Assembly (NCBI RefSeq): GCF_001695575.1
Contig: NZ_LUAX01000007.1
Location: 806,001-870,000 of the forward strand
Source of the DNA: Vibrio europaeus
GTDB lineage: Bacteria; Pseudomonadota; Gammaproteobacteria; Enterobacterales; Vibrionaceae
Direction of reading: 5' to 3'
Length of the DNA stretch: 64,000 nucleotides
The position numbers and the translations under genes are program-made. Position 1 is the first letter of the stretch. Each line of letters opens with the position of its first letter. Positions 26,813 to 34,575 of this stretch are shown piece after piece. Below the pieces are notes generated by a model. It did not search any database, was not told the DNA's origin, and was given only the letters and a program-made list of their open reading frames with translations.

Positions 26813-27676
26813 TTAGTCTCCGAGCGGCTGACGGTCTAAGCCACCTCGATATGAGTCTAATGCCAACTTAAGCCGTCGTAGTTTGTCTCTTGAGCGCCGC
26901 TTATGATTGACGGCAAGCGCCATCGAAAGGACATCAACCAAGGCTAACATTGCGTAACGAGACGCAGAAGGTTTGTAGATAAAATCGGTCTCTTGGTGCT
27001 CAATCGCCAGTGTGAGGTCTGCAATGTCAGAGAGTGGCGTTGAGCTCGGTGTGATGGCGATGATCTTCACCCCGTATTGCTTTGCCAGCTCTGCAGTTTC
27101 GATGATGGTCGGCGTGTATCCCGTTGCGGATAACATAACCAATACGTCATTACTGTCTGCGGTAGAAGCAATCATACGTGCAAGCAAACCGTCGTTATAC
27201 GCAACCACAGGGTAGCCTAAACGGAAAAGGCGATGTTGCATCTCTTGTGAGGCAATCGTCGAGCCTCCACCCATACCGATAGAGATGACTTGTCTTGCAT
27301 TGTGTAGCCAGCCCACAGCGGTATCGATATCGGCTTCGTTGATCAAATTGCGGTTGATATCTAGCGACTGCTTGATTGATTCGTAGATGCCCTGATAACC
27401 ACTTTGATCTGGCGGCTCAAGAATAAAACGTTGACCAACTGTCAGGGTTTGCGCCAGCTTGATTTTCATATCACGAACGTTTTTACAGCCAACGGCTTTA
27501 GCAAAGCGAGTAATGGTGGCTTCACTCACTTCAGCGCTTTCTGCAAGCTCTGTGATACTCGCATTCGCCGCAGTCTGAATGTCGTCCATGATCAGTTTGG
27601 CGACTTTCTTCTCAGCGTCGCGCAGAGCGCTAAAACGCTCAGTGATTTGCGAAATAATATCGACGTCTAAACTCAA
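26813..27676 (-). CDS. MurR/RpiR-family transcriptional regulator
   Basis: A protein of 287 residues. The N-terminal helix-turn-helix of the RpiR type covers about 1-80 (ITELAESAEVSEATITRFAKAVGC). The SIS domain covers about 115-245 (ISIGMGGGSTIASQEMQHRLF, VLVMLSATGYTPTIIETA), where a sugar-phosphate or sugar-acid effector would bind. It lies next to the GlcNAc1A catabolic genes, on the same strand as the PLP-enzyme gene, 92 bases downstream of it. It is the best candidate to control that cluster, perhaps in response to KDPG. The effector is inference. Confidence 0.88.
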   Translation of the reverse strand: MSLDVDIISQITERFSALRDAEKKVAKLIMDDIQTAANASITELAESAEVSEATITRFAKAVGCKNVRDMKIKLAQTLTVGQRFILEPPDQSGYQGIYESIKQSLDINRNLINEADIDTAVGWLHNARQVISIGMGGGSTIASQEMQHRLFRLGYPVVAYNDGLLARMIASTADSNDVLVMLSATGYTPTIIETAELAKQYGVKIIAITPSSTPLSDIADLTLAIEHQETDFIYKPSASRYAMLALVDVLSMALAVNHKRRSRDKLRRLKLALDSYRGGLDRQPLGD

Positions 27677-27768
27677 GATGTTTTCCTATTCTCGGGAGAC
27701 CTATGTTTGGTCTCCATATCAATGCTTTGCAGTATACCTGAATCAATCAAGCGTAAAAGTGCAGAGGT

Positions 27769-29040
27769 TTAGAAACGTGTTTCTACCCAATGAGTCACAT
27801 TGTATTCATCGTCACAAACGGCAATAGCACGCCATTTATCGAAGGTTAGGCACGGATGTGAGGTTGAGAAAGCGATAACGTCGCCAACATCGAGTGGGCA
27901 ATCTGGGTCTATCTCTATAAACGCATGTTGATCCATCACGGCAGTGGTGACGGCATTAGAGACGGAGATAGCTTCACCGTCGCGGTATGCGCGTTCTGGG
28001 ATGGGTAAACCGGCATCAAAGGCGACGTCTCTTTTTCCTAGGCCAACTACGAGTTTACCCGGCTCAGGTTTTGAGATGACGTGTGCCCACACTTCAAGAG
28101 AGGATTGTAGATCACCACCCAATTCGCACGCTGCCCCTTGGTTTTTCTCTGCTCTCGCCATGACTTTGTTTTGAGCCTCTAGATAGATCCCTGTGTCATG
28201 GATGGCATAGCAGCCTGGGCGAATAATCGCGTCAAGATCGTCGAGGTTGGCAAAACACTCAGAAACCACGTCGTACCAAGCTGAACCTGCACCAGTCACA
28301 ATGGGCTTACCTAAGATGAGTTGGTCGCGAGCCAGTTTACGGGTAAGCGTTATGATCTGATTGAGAAAATCGCGAATGGCTTGCTCTGCATTGTCACCGT
28401 GAATGACCCCTTCGTAAGCTTCAATACCAGTGAGTGACAGGTGAGATTGCTCGGCAATGCACTGTGCAAGCTCAGCGACTTGCTGCTCAGTTCGACAGCC
28501 ACAGCGTCCACCTTCAACACCGAACTCAATCAAGACATTGAGCTTGACGTCACGGCTAGTAAAGAACTGCCCAAGTGCTTCAACATTACGCTGTGAGTCA
28601 ACGCATACAAATACATCAACACCATGCTGCTCGATCAGATTAGCCACGATAGCCATATTCGCTTTGCCGACCAATTGATTGGCGATAATGATGTTAGTTG
28701 CGCCTGCTAACGCTGCAACTTCAGCTTGAGCGGCAGTGGCGACAGTCATTCCCCATGCGCCTTGGTCAAGTTGCTGACGAAACAACGCGGGTGTCATACT
28801 GGTTTTTCCATGCGGGCATAACTTGACGTTGTGGGTTGCGGCAAAGCGCTGCATCCAATCGAGGTTATTGCTGATTCTAGATTGTTGAATAACCGCAGCG
28901 GGTAGGCTGATTTCTTCGTTGATCAGGCTGTAGGTTTGCTGGCTATCACTCTGATATGGCTGAGACTTTTCACCACATCCAGGGATGTTGATAATATTGT
29001 TATGATAGTTTGTATCACACTTTTGCTCGAATTCTTTCAT
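27769..29040 (-). CDS. D-serine-dehydratase-like PLP enzyme (D-amino-acid deaminase)
   Basis: A protein of 423 residues of the fold-type III (alanine racemase-like) group. The PLP lysine is Lys-79 in CPHGKTS. The end of the protein has SHPCLTF, a His-x-Cys pair that matches the zinc ligands of eukaryotic-type D-serine dehydratase. The family eliminates ammonia from D-configured alpha-amino acids. In this cluster the natural substrate is probably 2-amino-2-deoxy-D-gluconate (glucosaminic acid), giving 2-keto-3-deoxygluconate and ammonia. It is divergent from the D-aminoacylase gene across 179 bases. The Gln/Ser-rich first 40 residues are longer than the fold requires. Confidence 0.82.
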   Translation of the reverse strand: MKEFEQKCDTNYHNNIINIPGCGEKSQPYQSDSQQTYSLINEEISLPAAVIQQSRISNNLDWMQRFAATHNVKLCPHGKTSMTPALFRQQLDQGAWGMTVATAAQAEVAALAGATNIIIANQLVGKANMAIVANLIEQHGVDVFVCVDSQRNVEALGQFFTSRDVKLNVLIEFGVEGGRCGCRTEQQVAELAQCIAEQSHLSLTGIEAYEGVIHGDNAEQAIRDFLNQIITLTRKLARDQLILGKPIVTGAGSAWYDVVSECFANLDDLDAIIRPGCYAIHDTGIYLEAQNKVMARAEKNQGAACELGGDLQSSLEVWAHVISKPEPGKLVVGLGKRDVAFDAGLPIPERAYRDGEAISVSNAVTTAVMDQHAFIEIDPDCPLDVGDVIAFSTSHPCLTFDKWRAIAVCDDEYNVTHWVETRF

Positions 29041-29051
29041 CGCAAGCTCAC

Positions 29052-29118
29052 TTCTAACATGATTTAAGTTGTTGATTATTAATGTTTGTTGCCATCTAGA
29101 TTAATCCATATGTTAGAA
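29052..29118. promoter_or_regulatory. Inverted-repeat operator candidate in the divergent promoter region
   Basis: TTCTAACAT (29052-29060) and ATGTTAGAA (29110-29118) are exact inverted copies whose centres lie about 58 bases apart, between the divergent PLP-enzyme and deacylase genes. Two such half-sites could bind two dimers of the neighbouring RpiR regulator and form a loop over both promoters. No experimental support can be read from the sequence. Confidence 0.5.
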
Positions 29119-29219
29119 ACTATCAAACAAAATGGGTTTTTATGTGTGTTTTGTCACTGATTTAAATGCGGGAATTATTATGATGGACACATGCAAACGA
29201 GAGACGAAGAGAGTGAACC

Positions 29220-30659
29220 ATGTTGTTCGATACCATAATCAAAAGTGTAGAAGTCTTTGACGGTACCGGCGCTCCAGCATATACCGCTGATGTCGCAATT
29301 CGTCACAATCGTGTAGAGCAAATTGGTGAGTTATCTGAAGCGACGGCTGACAAGGTGATTGATGGGCAAGGCTTGGCACTCGCGCCAGGTTTTATTGATG
29401 TTCACACTCACGATGATACTAATGTGATTCGTTATCCCGAGTGTCTTCCAAAGATCAGTCAAGGTGTGACAACTGTGATTGTCGGTAACTGTGGCATTAG
29501 TGCTAGCCCGACCATCTTAGCCGGTGACCCACCTGATCCAATGAACCTGCTCGGTAAGCAAGAAGATTTTAAATACCCAACGTTCGCTAGCTACGCGCAA
29601 GCTGTGCAGCAAGCGAATCCCGCAGTCAATGTGGCGGCATTAGTCGGTCACACCACTTTGCGTAACAACGTGATGGATGACTTGCAACGCACCGCGACCG
29701 ATGAAGAAATCGCTCAAATGCGCAGCACGCTTGACCAAGCGATGGCAGAAGGTGCGCTTGGTTTGAGCTCTGGTCTTGCCTATGCGAGCGCTAAACAAGC
29801 GACAGCAGATGAGGTCATGCGCTTAGCTCAGGTGCTCGGTCAACATGGCGGCATTTATACCACCCACATGCGTACGGAATTTGAAGAGATCATCTCTGCA
29901 ATGGAAGAAGCGTTTGAGACGGGTCAGTTCGCTAAAGTGCCTGTTGTTATCTCACATCTTAAGTGTGCTGGTGCTGGCAATTGGGGACGAACAAAAGAAG
30001 TGCTTAATGTGATGGATGAGGCGGCGAAACACCAAGATGTGTCTTGTGACTGTTACCCGTACTCCGCTAGTTCATCAACACTCGACCTAAAACAAGTGAC
30101 CGACGAGATCGATATCTTTATCACTTGGTCAGAAGCTGCACCTGAACATGCAGGCAAAATGCTCAAAGACATTGCCGAGGAGATGCAGCTGCCATTAATG
30201 GAAGCTGCAAAAGCAATTCAACCCGCTGGCGCGGTTTACCACTGCATGGATGAAAACGACGTAAAACGCGTTTTGAAATACAAACTGACCATGGTGGGCT
30301 CTGATGGTTTACCTAATGACCCGCATCCACACCCACGTTTGTGGGGCACTTTCCCGAAAGTGCTTGGGCACTACTGCCGCGAAGAGAAACTGTTTTCATT
30401 AGCGGAAGCCATTCACAAAATGACGGGCATGTCAGCCAAGCGATATAACTTAAAAGATCGTGGCGAAATAAAAGTCGGGGCTTACGCAGATTTAGTTTTA
30501 TTTAACCCAAATACAATAAAAGATACTGCAACCTTTGAAAATCCTATTTCAATGGCAAAAGGTGTTGAATCTGTATTTGTTAATGGTGAGTTGTCTTATT
30601 TATCTGGCGATGTAACCAAAAATAGAAGTGGCGTATTTATTTATAGAAATGACGCCTAA
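29220..30659 (+). CDS. N-acyl-D-amino-acid deacylase (amidohydrolase)
   Basis: A protein of 479 residues, of usual length for D-aminoacylases. The metal ligands are all visible: His-62 and His-64 (HTHDD), Cys-91 (VGNCGIS), a His in YTTHMRTE, a His in ISHLK, and the catalytic Asp in VGSDGLPNDPHPHPR. It hydrolyses the N-acetyl group from D-amino acids. N-acetylglucosaminic acid is itself an N-acetyl alpha-amino acid of D configuration, so in this cluster the enzyme most likely releases acetate and glucosaminic acid. It is the first gene of the plus-strand operon. Confidence 0.87.
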   Translation: MLFDTIIKSVEVFDGTGAPAYTADVAIRHNRVEQIGELSEATADKVIDGQGLALAPGFIDVHTHDDTNVIRYPECLPKISQGVTTVIVGNCGISASPTILAGDPPDPMNLLGKQEDFKYPTFASYAQAVQQANPAVNVAALVGHTTLRNNVMDDLQRTATDEEIAQMRSTLDQAMAEGALGLSSGLAYASAKQATADEVMRLAQVLGQHGGIYTTHMRTEFEEIISAMEEAFETGQFAKVPVVISHLKCAGAGNWGRTKEVLNVMDEAAKHQDVSCDCYPYSASSSTLDLKQVTDEIDIFITWSEAAPEHAGKMLKDIAEEMQLPLMEAAKAIQPAGAVYHCMDENDVKRVLKYKLTMVGSDGLPNDPHPHPRLWGTFPKVLGHYCREEKLFSLAEAIHKMTGMSAKRYNLKDRGEIKVGAYADLVLFNPNTIKDTATFENPISMAKGVESVFVNGELSYLSGDVTKNRSGVFIYRNDA

Positions 30660-30717
30660 AAATTAAAATTAATTTATTTATTATCAATTTAATAAAGTAC
30701 TTATACTGGAGAATATT

Positions 30718-31110
30718 ATGTCTATTAAGCGTTACGGTGTAGAAGGTGGAACAGGCACTGGTGGTCAACACCTTCCATTTGCACGAGCGACTGAAGCAGG
30801 CGGTTTCTTATACGTTTCTGGTCAAACACCAATGACCGACGGTGAAGTGGTAGAGGGTGGTATTGTTGACCAGTCTCGCCTAGCGATTCAGAACTGCGTA
30901 GATATCATGACTGAAGCAGGCTACACACTAGAAGATGTGGTTCATGTAAAGGTTGTTTTGACTGACTCTCGTTATTTCCAATCATTCAATAAGGTGTTCA
31001 AAGAGTTCTTTGGCGAGCACCCACCGGCACGTATTTGCATGGTGTGTGACCTAGTCGTTGACGTGAAGGTAGAAGTCGATGTGACTTGTTACCGCGAAGA
31101 TCGCCGATAG
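30718..31110 (+). CDS. RidA-family enamine/imine deaminase
   Basis: A protein of 130 residues. Arg-105, the catalytic arginine of active RidA proteins, is present in PPARICMV, and the YVSGQTP segment near residue 32 is the family signature. RidA proteins hydrolyse the reactive enamine or imine left by PLP-dependent dehydratases. Here it would speed release of ammonia and formation of 2-keto-3-deoxygluconate from the product of the divergent PLP enzyme. CTGGAG precedes the ATG, 58 bases after the deacylase gene. Confidence 0.9.
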   Translation: MSIKRYGVEGGTGTGGQHLPFARATEAGGFLYVSGQTPMTDGEVVEGGIVDQSRLAIQNCVDIMTEAGYTLEDVVHVKVVLTDSRYFQSFNKVFKEFFGEHPPARICMVCDLVVDVKVEVDVTCYREDRR

Positions 31111-31221
31111 ACTTCACAAATAACAATTAAGAGTGCCGGAATAATTTCGTTCCCTGTTAATATTGTTTCGGTTCTCTCATCCCTACAAATATAATTCTTT
31201 GTTGTGTAGCAAAATAAATAT

Positions 31222-31254
31222 TAATTAAATATAGGAAATTTTTATATTTAATTA
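31222..31254 (+). repeat. AT-only inverted repeat ahead of the symporter gene
   Basis: TAATTAAATATA and TATATTTAATTA are exact 12-base arms around a nine-base loop in an AT-rich 224-base gap. It lacks a T tract, so it may be an operator or an RNA structure rather than a terminator. Confidence 0.5.
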
Positions 31255-31334
31255 TTGTCTGAAATAGATGAGATAATACAGCTGCAGGAATTATATTAAT
31301 CTGAAAGATGGATTTTGACATTGAGAGGTGTCCA

Positions 31335-32849
31335 ATGAATAGTACACTTTTTCTTACTGGCTTCGGTGCATATGTAGTATTTCTGATTTGGCTTGGATGG
31401 TTTGTTTCGCGCAACCAAAAGTCGGGGGAAGATTTTCTATTAGGTGGCCGTGGCTTACCTCTGTTTCTTGTATTAGGTACAACCGTCGCGACTATGGTCG
31501 GAACGGGCTCAAGTATGGGCGCGGTTGGCTTTGGTTATGCTAACGGCTGGGCTGGTGCGCTTTATGGCATCGGTGGTGCCATTGGTATCTTGCTTCTTGC
31601 GCTATGGTTTGCTCCGGTTCGTAAACTGAACTTTATGACCATGAGTGAAGAGCTTGCTTACTATGTGGGTGCAAATCGTATCGTTAAAAACGTGGTTGGC
31701 TTGCTTATCTTTATTGCTTCTATTGGCTGGTTAGGCGCACATATTCTTGGCGGTGGTATGTACCTCGCTTGGATCGCTGACATCGACCTTAACCTAGCGA
31801 AAATCATCATTGCTGCAGCGTTCACTATCTATGTTGTGATTGGTGGTTACACTGCGGTTGTGTGGACGGATACGATTCAAGCCATCATTCTATTTGTTGG
31901 CTTCATTCTGATGGCGGTTCTATCGGTTCAACATATCGGTGGTATGGACAACCTATACGCAGCTATGGACCCGGCCGCAACGAGCTTCCTAGCGATTGAA
32001 AAACTTGGCATCATTCCAGCGGTATCTTTAGCGGTTGTGATTGGAGTTGGTGTACTTGCAACGCCTTCATTCCGTCAGCGTATCTACTCTGGTAAGGATG
32101 TATCTACGATTCGTCGCTCATTCGTTGCTTCTGGTGTGCTGTATCTATTCTTCTCAATCATTCCTGCGGTCATTGGTATGGCAGCGCATGCAATTGACCC
32201 AACATTAGATAACCCGAACTTCTCGTTCCCATACATTGCTGCAACTGTGTTGCCAGTAGGTATCGGTATGATTGTTCTGATTGCGGGTCTGTCAGCAACC
32301 ATGTCGAGTGCAAGCTCTGATGCGATTGCGGGTGTGTCGATTCTACTGCGTGATGTTTACGTTATGTTCACAGGTCGTGTGCCAAACAAAGAATCCATGC
32401 TCAACTACTCTCGCCTAGCGCTGGTTGTGGTTATCGGCTTTGCTCTACTGTTTGCTCTGACTTCAAACGACATCATTGGCTACATCACTAAGATGATCTC
32501 TACCGTTATGTCAGGCATGTTCGTGTGCGGAATGCTAGGTCGCTTCTGGAAGCGTTACAACTGGCAAGGTGCTATCGCGACTTTAGCAGGTGCATCTGTG
32601 GCTTCATTCACTGTCATGCTCAACGCGGATTACACTGCCTTTTGGGGCAACCCAGTGATTCCATCTTGTCTATTCGCACTGACTGCGGGTGTGGTAGTGA
32701 GCTTATGTACGCCTGCCAACCAAGTCAGTCGTGAGATGGCAAAGGCGATTCTTGATGATGAACGCGCTCTGATGGAAATGGAATTGTCTGACTCAGGCGT
32801 CCTAGAAGAAGACAAATCTTCACAACGTCCTGCCACTCAAACTAGCTAG
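31335..32849 (+). CDS. Sodium:solute symporter family transporter
   Basis: A protein of 504 residues with about 13 hydrophobic segments. GGRGLPLFLVLGTTVATMVGTGSSMGAVG near residues 38-66 holds the unwound first core helix of the SSS (LeuT-fold) family. Family members take up sugars, amino acids or organic acids with sodium. In this cluster it most likely imports GlcNAc1A released in the periplasm. I chose the ATG at 31335 because GAGAGGTG is six to eight bases upstream; the upstream in-frame ATG has no comparable site. Confidence 0.87.
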   Translation: MNSTLFLTGFGAYVVFLIWLGWFVSRNQKSGEDFLLGGRGLPLFLVLGTTVATMVGTGSSMGAVGFGYANGWAGALYGIGGAIGILLLALWFAPVRKLNFMTMSEELAYYVGANRIVKNVVGLLIFIASIGWLGAHILGGGMYLAWIADIDLNLAKIIIAAAFTIYVVIGGYTAVVWTDTIQAIILFVGFILMAVLSVQHIGGMDNLYAAMDPAATSFLAIEKLGIIPAVSLAVVIGVGVLATPSFRQRIYSGKDVSTIRRSFVASGVLYLFFSIIPAVIGMAAHAIDPTLDNPNFSFPYIAATVLPVGIGMIVLIAGLSATMSSASSDAIAGVSILLRDVYVMFTGRVPNKESMLNYSRLALVVVIGFALLFALTSNDIIGYITKMISTVMSGMFVCGMLGRFWKRYNWQGAIATLAGASVASFTVMLNADYTAFWGNPVIPSCLFALTAGVVVSLCTPANQVSREMAKAILDDERALMEMELSDSGVLEEDKSSQRPATQTS

Positions 32850-32865
32850 TTTTCTCCACAACTTT

Positions 32866-32896
32866 GGCTCTGCCTAGCAGAGCCTCTGTTTTTTTA
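32866..32896 (+). terminator. Terminator-like hairpin after the symporter gene
   Basis: GGCTCTGC and GCAGAGCC form an eight-pair stem with a three-base loop, followed by a T run. It lies inside the gene cluster and may reduce rather than end transcription into the kinase gene. Confidence 0.8.
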
Positions 32897-32918
32897 CTTT
32901 TCAAGATTAAGGTGTGTT

Positions 32919-33881
32919 ATGTCGGCATCTTCTAATTTTAACATTGCTTTTTTTGGCGAGTGCATGGTCGAAATCAGTGGGTCTCCACTGATTAAAAAAT
33001 TCGGCGGTGACACGCTCAATACGGCGCTTTACCTGTCTCGTTTAACTCAAAATCAAAATGTTTCTGTGCACTATGCGATGGGGCTTGGTCACGATGAATT
33101 ATCTCAGAGTATGTTGGAAAACTGGCATCATGAAGGCATTCAAACTGAGTTGGTCGAACGCATAGAGAACAAACTGCCCGGCCTATACATGGTTGAAACG
33201 GATGAGACTGGTGAGCGTCACTTCCACTATTGGCGCAGTGATGCCGCAGCCAAGTTTTATTTTAATAGCGAAAGCCAAACCAAGCTTGAAGCTGCACTGG
33301 CTGAAAAGGCGCTAGATACGGTGTACCTAAGCGGTATCAGCCTTGCCATTCTAGACGACGATTCACGTCAACGCTTACTCGATGCCGTTTGTACCTTCTC
33401 ACTTCAAGGTGGAAAGGTGATATTCGATAACAACTACCGCCCGCAACTTTGGTCAACAGAGCAAGCGCAACATTGGTATGCAAAACTTCTACCTTACGTC
33501 GATATTGCTTTGATTACAGAAGATGATGATCACATTGTCTGGGGCAGTGAAGAGTCGGTGCAAGCGAGATGTCTGCGCCTAGGCTGCAAAGAAGTGGTGA
33601 TCAAGCGTGGTTGCGAGCCTTGTAAAATCATCACCACTAGCGAGCAAGGTATAGAAGAGCGTTACGTTGCGGCAAGTAAAGTGAACAAAGTCGTCGACAC
33701 GTGCGCCGCAGGGGACTCGTTTGCCGCAGGTTATCTTGCTGCGCGCCTTACCGGAAAAAGTGCCAGTGCCTCAGCGCTATTAGGCCATCAATTAGCTTCA
33801 ACCGTTATTCAATACTCAGGCGCGATTATTCCAGTTAACGCGATGAGTGAACTTATTATTGGGTCACAAGACCAGAAATAG
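32919..33881 (+). CDS. PfkB-family sugar kinase, probable 2-keto-3-deoxygluconate kinase
   Basis: A protein of 320 residues. The start FGECMVEI and GGDTLNTALYLSRL are typical of KdgK-like PfkB kinases. The ATP and catalytic signature is DTCAAGDSFAAGYLAARL, near residues 266-283, with the catalytic Asp in AAGD. It would phosphorylate 2-keto-3-deoxygluconate (KDG) to KDPG in the cytoplasm. The gene directly precedes a KDPG aldolase gene (14-base gap), which makes this substrate the most likely. Confidence 0.88.
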   Translation: MSASSNFNIAFFGECMVEISGSPLIKKFGGDTLNTALYLSRLTQNQNVSVHYAMGLGHDELSQSMLENWHHEGIQTELVERIENKLPGLYMVETDETGERHFHYWRSDAAAKFYFNSESQTKLEAALAEKALDTVYLSGISLAILDDDSRQRLLDAVCTFSLQGGKVIFDNNYRPQLWSTEQAQHWYAKLLPYVDIALITEDDDHIVWGSEESVQARCLRLGCKEVVIKRGCEPCKIITTSEQGIEERYVAASKVNKVVDTCAAGDSFAAGYLAARLTGKSASASALLGHQLASTVIQYSGAIIPVNAMSELIIGSQDQK

Positions 33882-33895
33882 AATCGGAAAACATT

Positions 33896-34540
33896 ATGTC
33901 TCTACAAGCTACATCTCAAGAAATTATCAACAAACTACAGCAGTTCAAAGTTGTCCCTGTTATCCAAATCAACAAGGTTGAACATGCAGTACCTCTAGCC
34001 AAAGTTTTGGTTGAAAATGGCCTACCCGTCGCTGAAGTGACCTTCCGCACTGAAGCGGCAGCAGACGCAATCCGTGCAATGCGCGAAGCATATCCTGAAA
34101 TGTGCATTGGCGCGGGAACCGTACTAACGTCAGAGCAAATTGATCTAGCAAAAGAAGCAGGAAGTGAGTTTGTGGTTGCTCCTGGCCTTAATCCAAACAC
34201 GGTTCGTCGTTGCCAAGAGATAGGCATGCCTGTTGTTCCTGGAGTCAATAACCCAAGCCAAGTCGAGCAAGCACTAGAGCTTGGCTTAACCTTCCTAAAA
34301 TTCTTTCCTGCGGAAGCATCTGGCGGCATTAGCATGGTGAAGTCTCTGCTTGCTCCATACGTTGATGTGTCATTTATGCCAACTGGTGGTATCGGTAAAC
34401 ACAATATCAACGACTATCTAGCGATTGACCGAGTGATTTGCTGTGGTGGTACTTGGATGGTGGCTCCAACATTGATTGAGAACGAACAATGGGATGAGAT
34501 CGCGAAGCTTGTCCAAGAAGCGGTCGCGCATGTTGCGTAA
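33896..34540 (+). CDS. eda: KDPG aldolase
   Basis: A protein of 214 residues with the class I aldolase layout. The Schiff-base lysine is Lys-135 in LKFFPAE, the general base is Glu-47 in AEVTFRT, and PTGGI binds the phosphate. It cleaves 2-keto-3-deoxy-6-phosphogluconate to pyruvate and glyceraldehyde-3-phosphate. It is the last cytoplasmic step of the cluster, and may be a second copy besides the Entner-Doudoroff gene elsewhere. The specificity for KDPG rests on context. Confidence 0.92.
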   Translation: MSLQATSQEIINKLQQFKVVPVIQINKVEHAVPLAKVLVENGLPVAEVTFRTEAAADAIRAMREAYPEMCIGAGTVLTSEQIDLAKEAGSEFVVAPGLNPNTVRRCQEIGMPVVPGVNNPSQVEQALELGLTFLKFFPAEASGGISMVKSLLAPYVDVSFMPTGGIGKHNINDYLAIDRVICCGGTWMVAPTLIENEQWDEIAKLVQEAVAHVA

Positions 34541-34575
34541 TTGAATCGAACATTAGTAAATTTGGGATGACACGG

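Noticed and set aside
27769..31110. A simple D-amino-acid utilisation locus
   Set aside because: The linked KDG-type kinase, KDPG aldolase, GH20 hexosaminidase and lactonase make the amino-sugar-acid pathway a much better reading.
33916..34410. A 164-codon frame antisense to the KDPG aldolase gene
   Set aside because: Its composition (Ser/Ala/Thr-rich) is typical of an opposite-strand shadow, and the sense gene has all catalytic residues.
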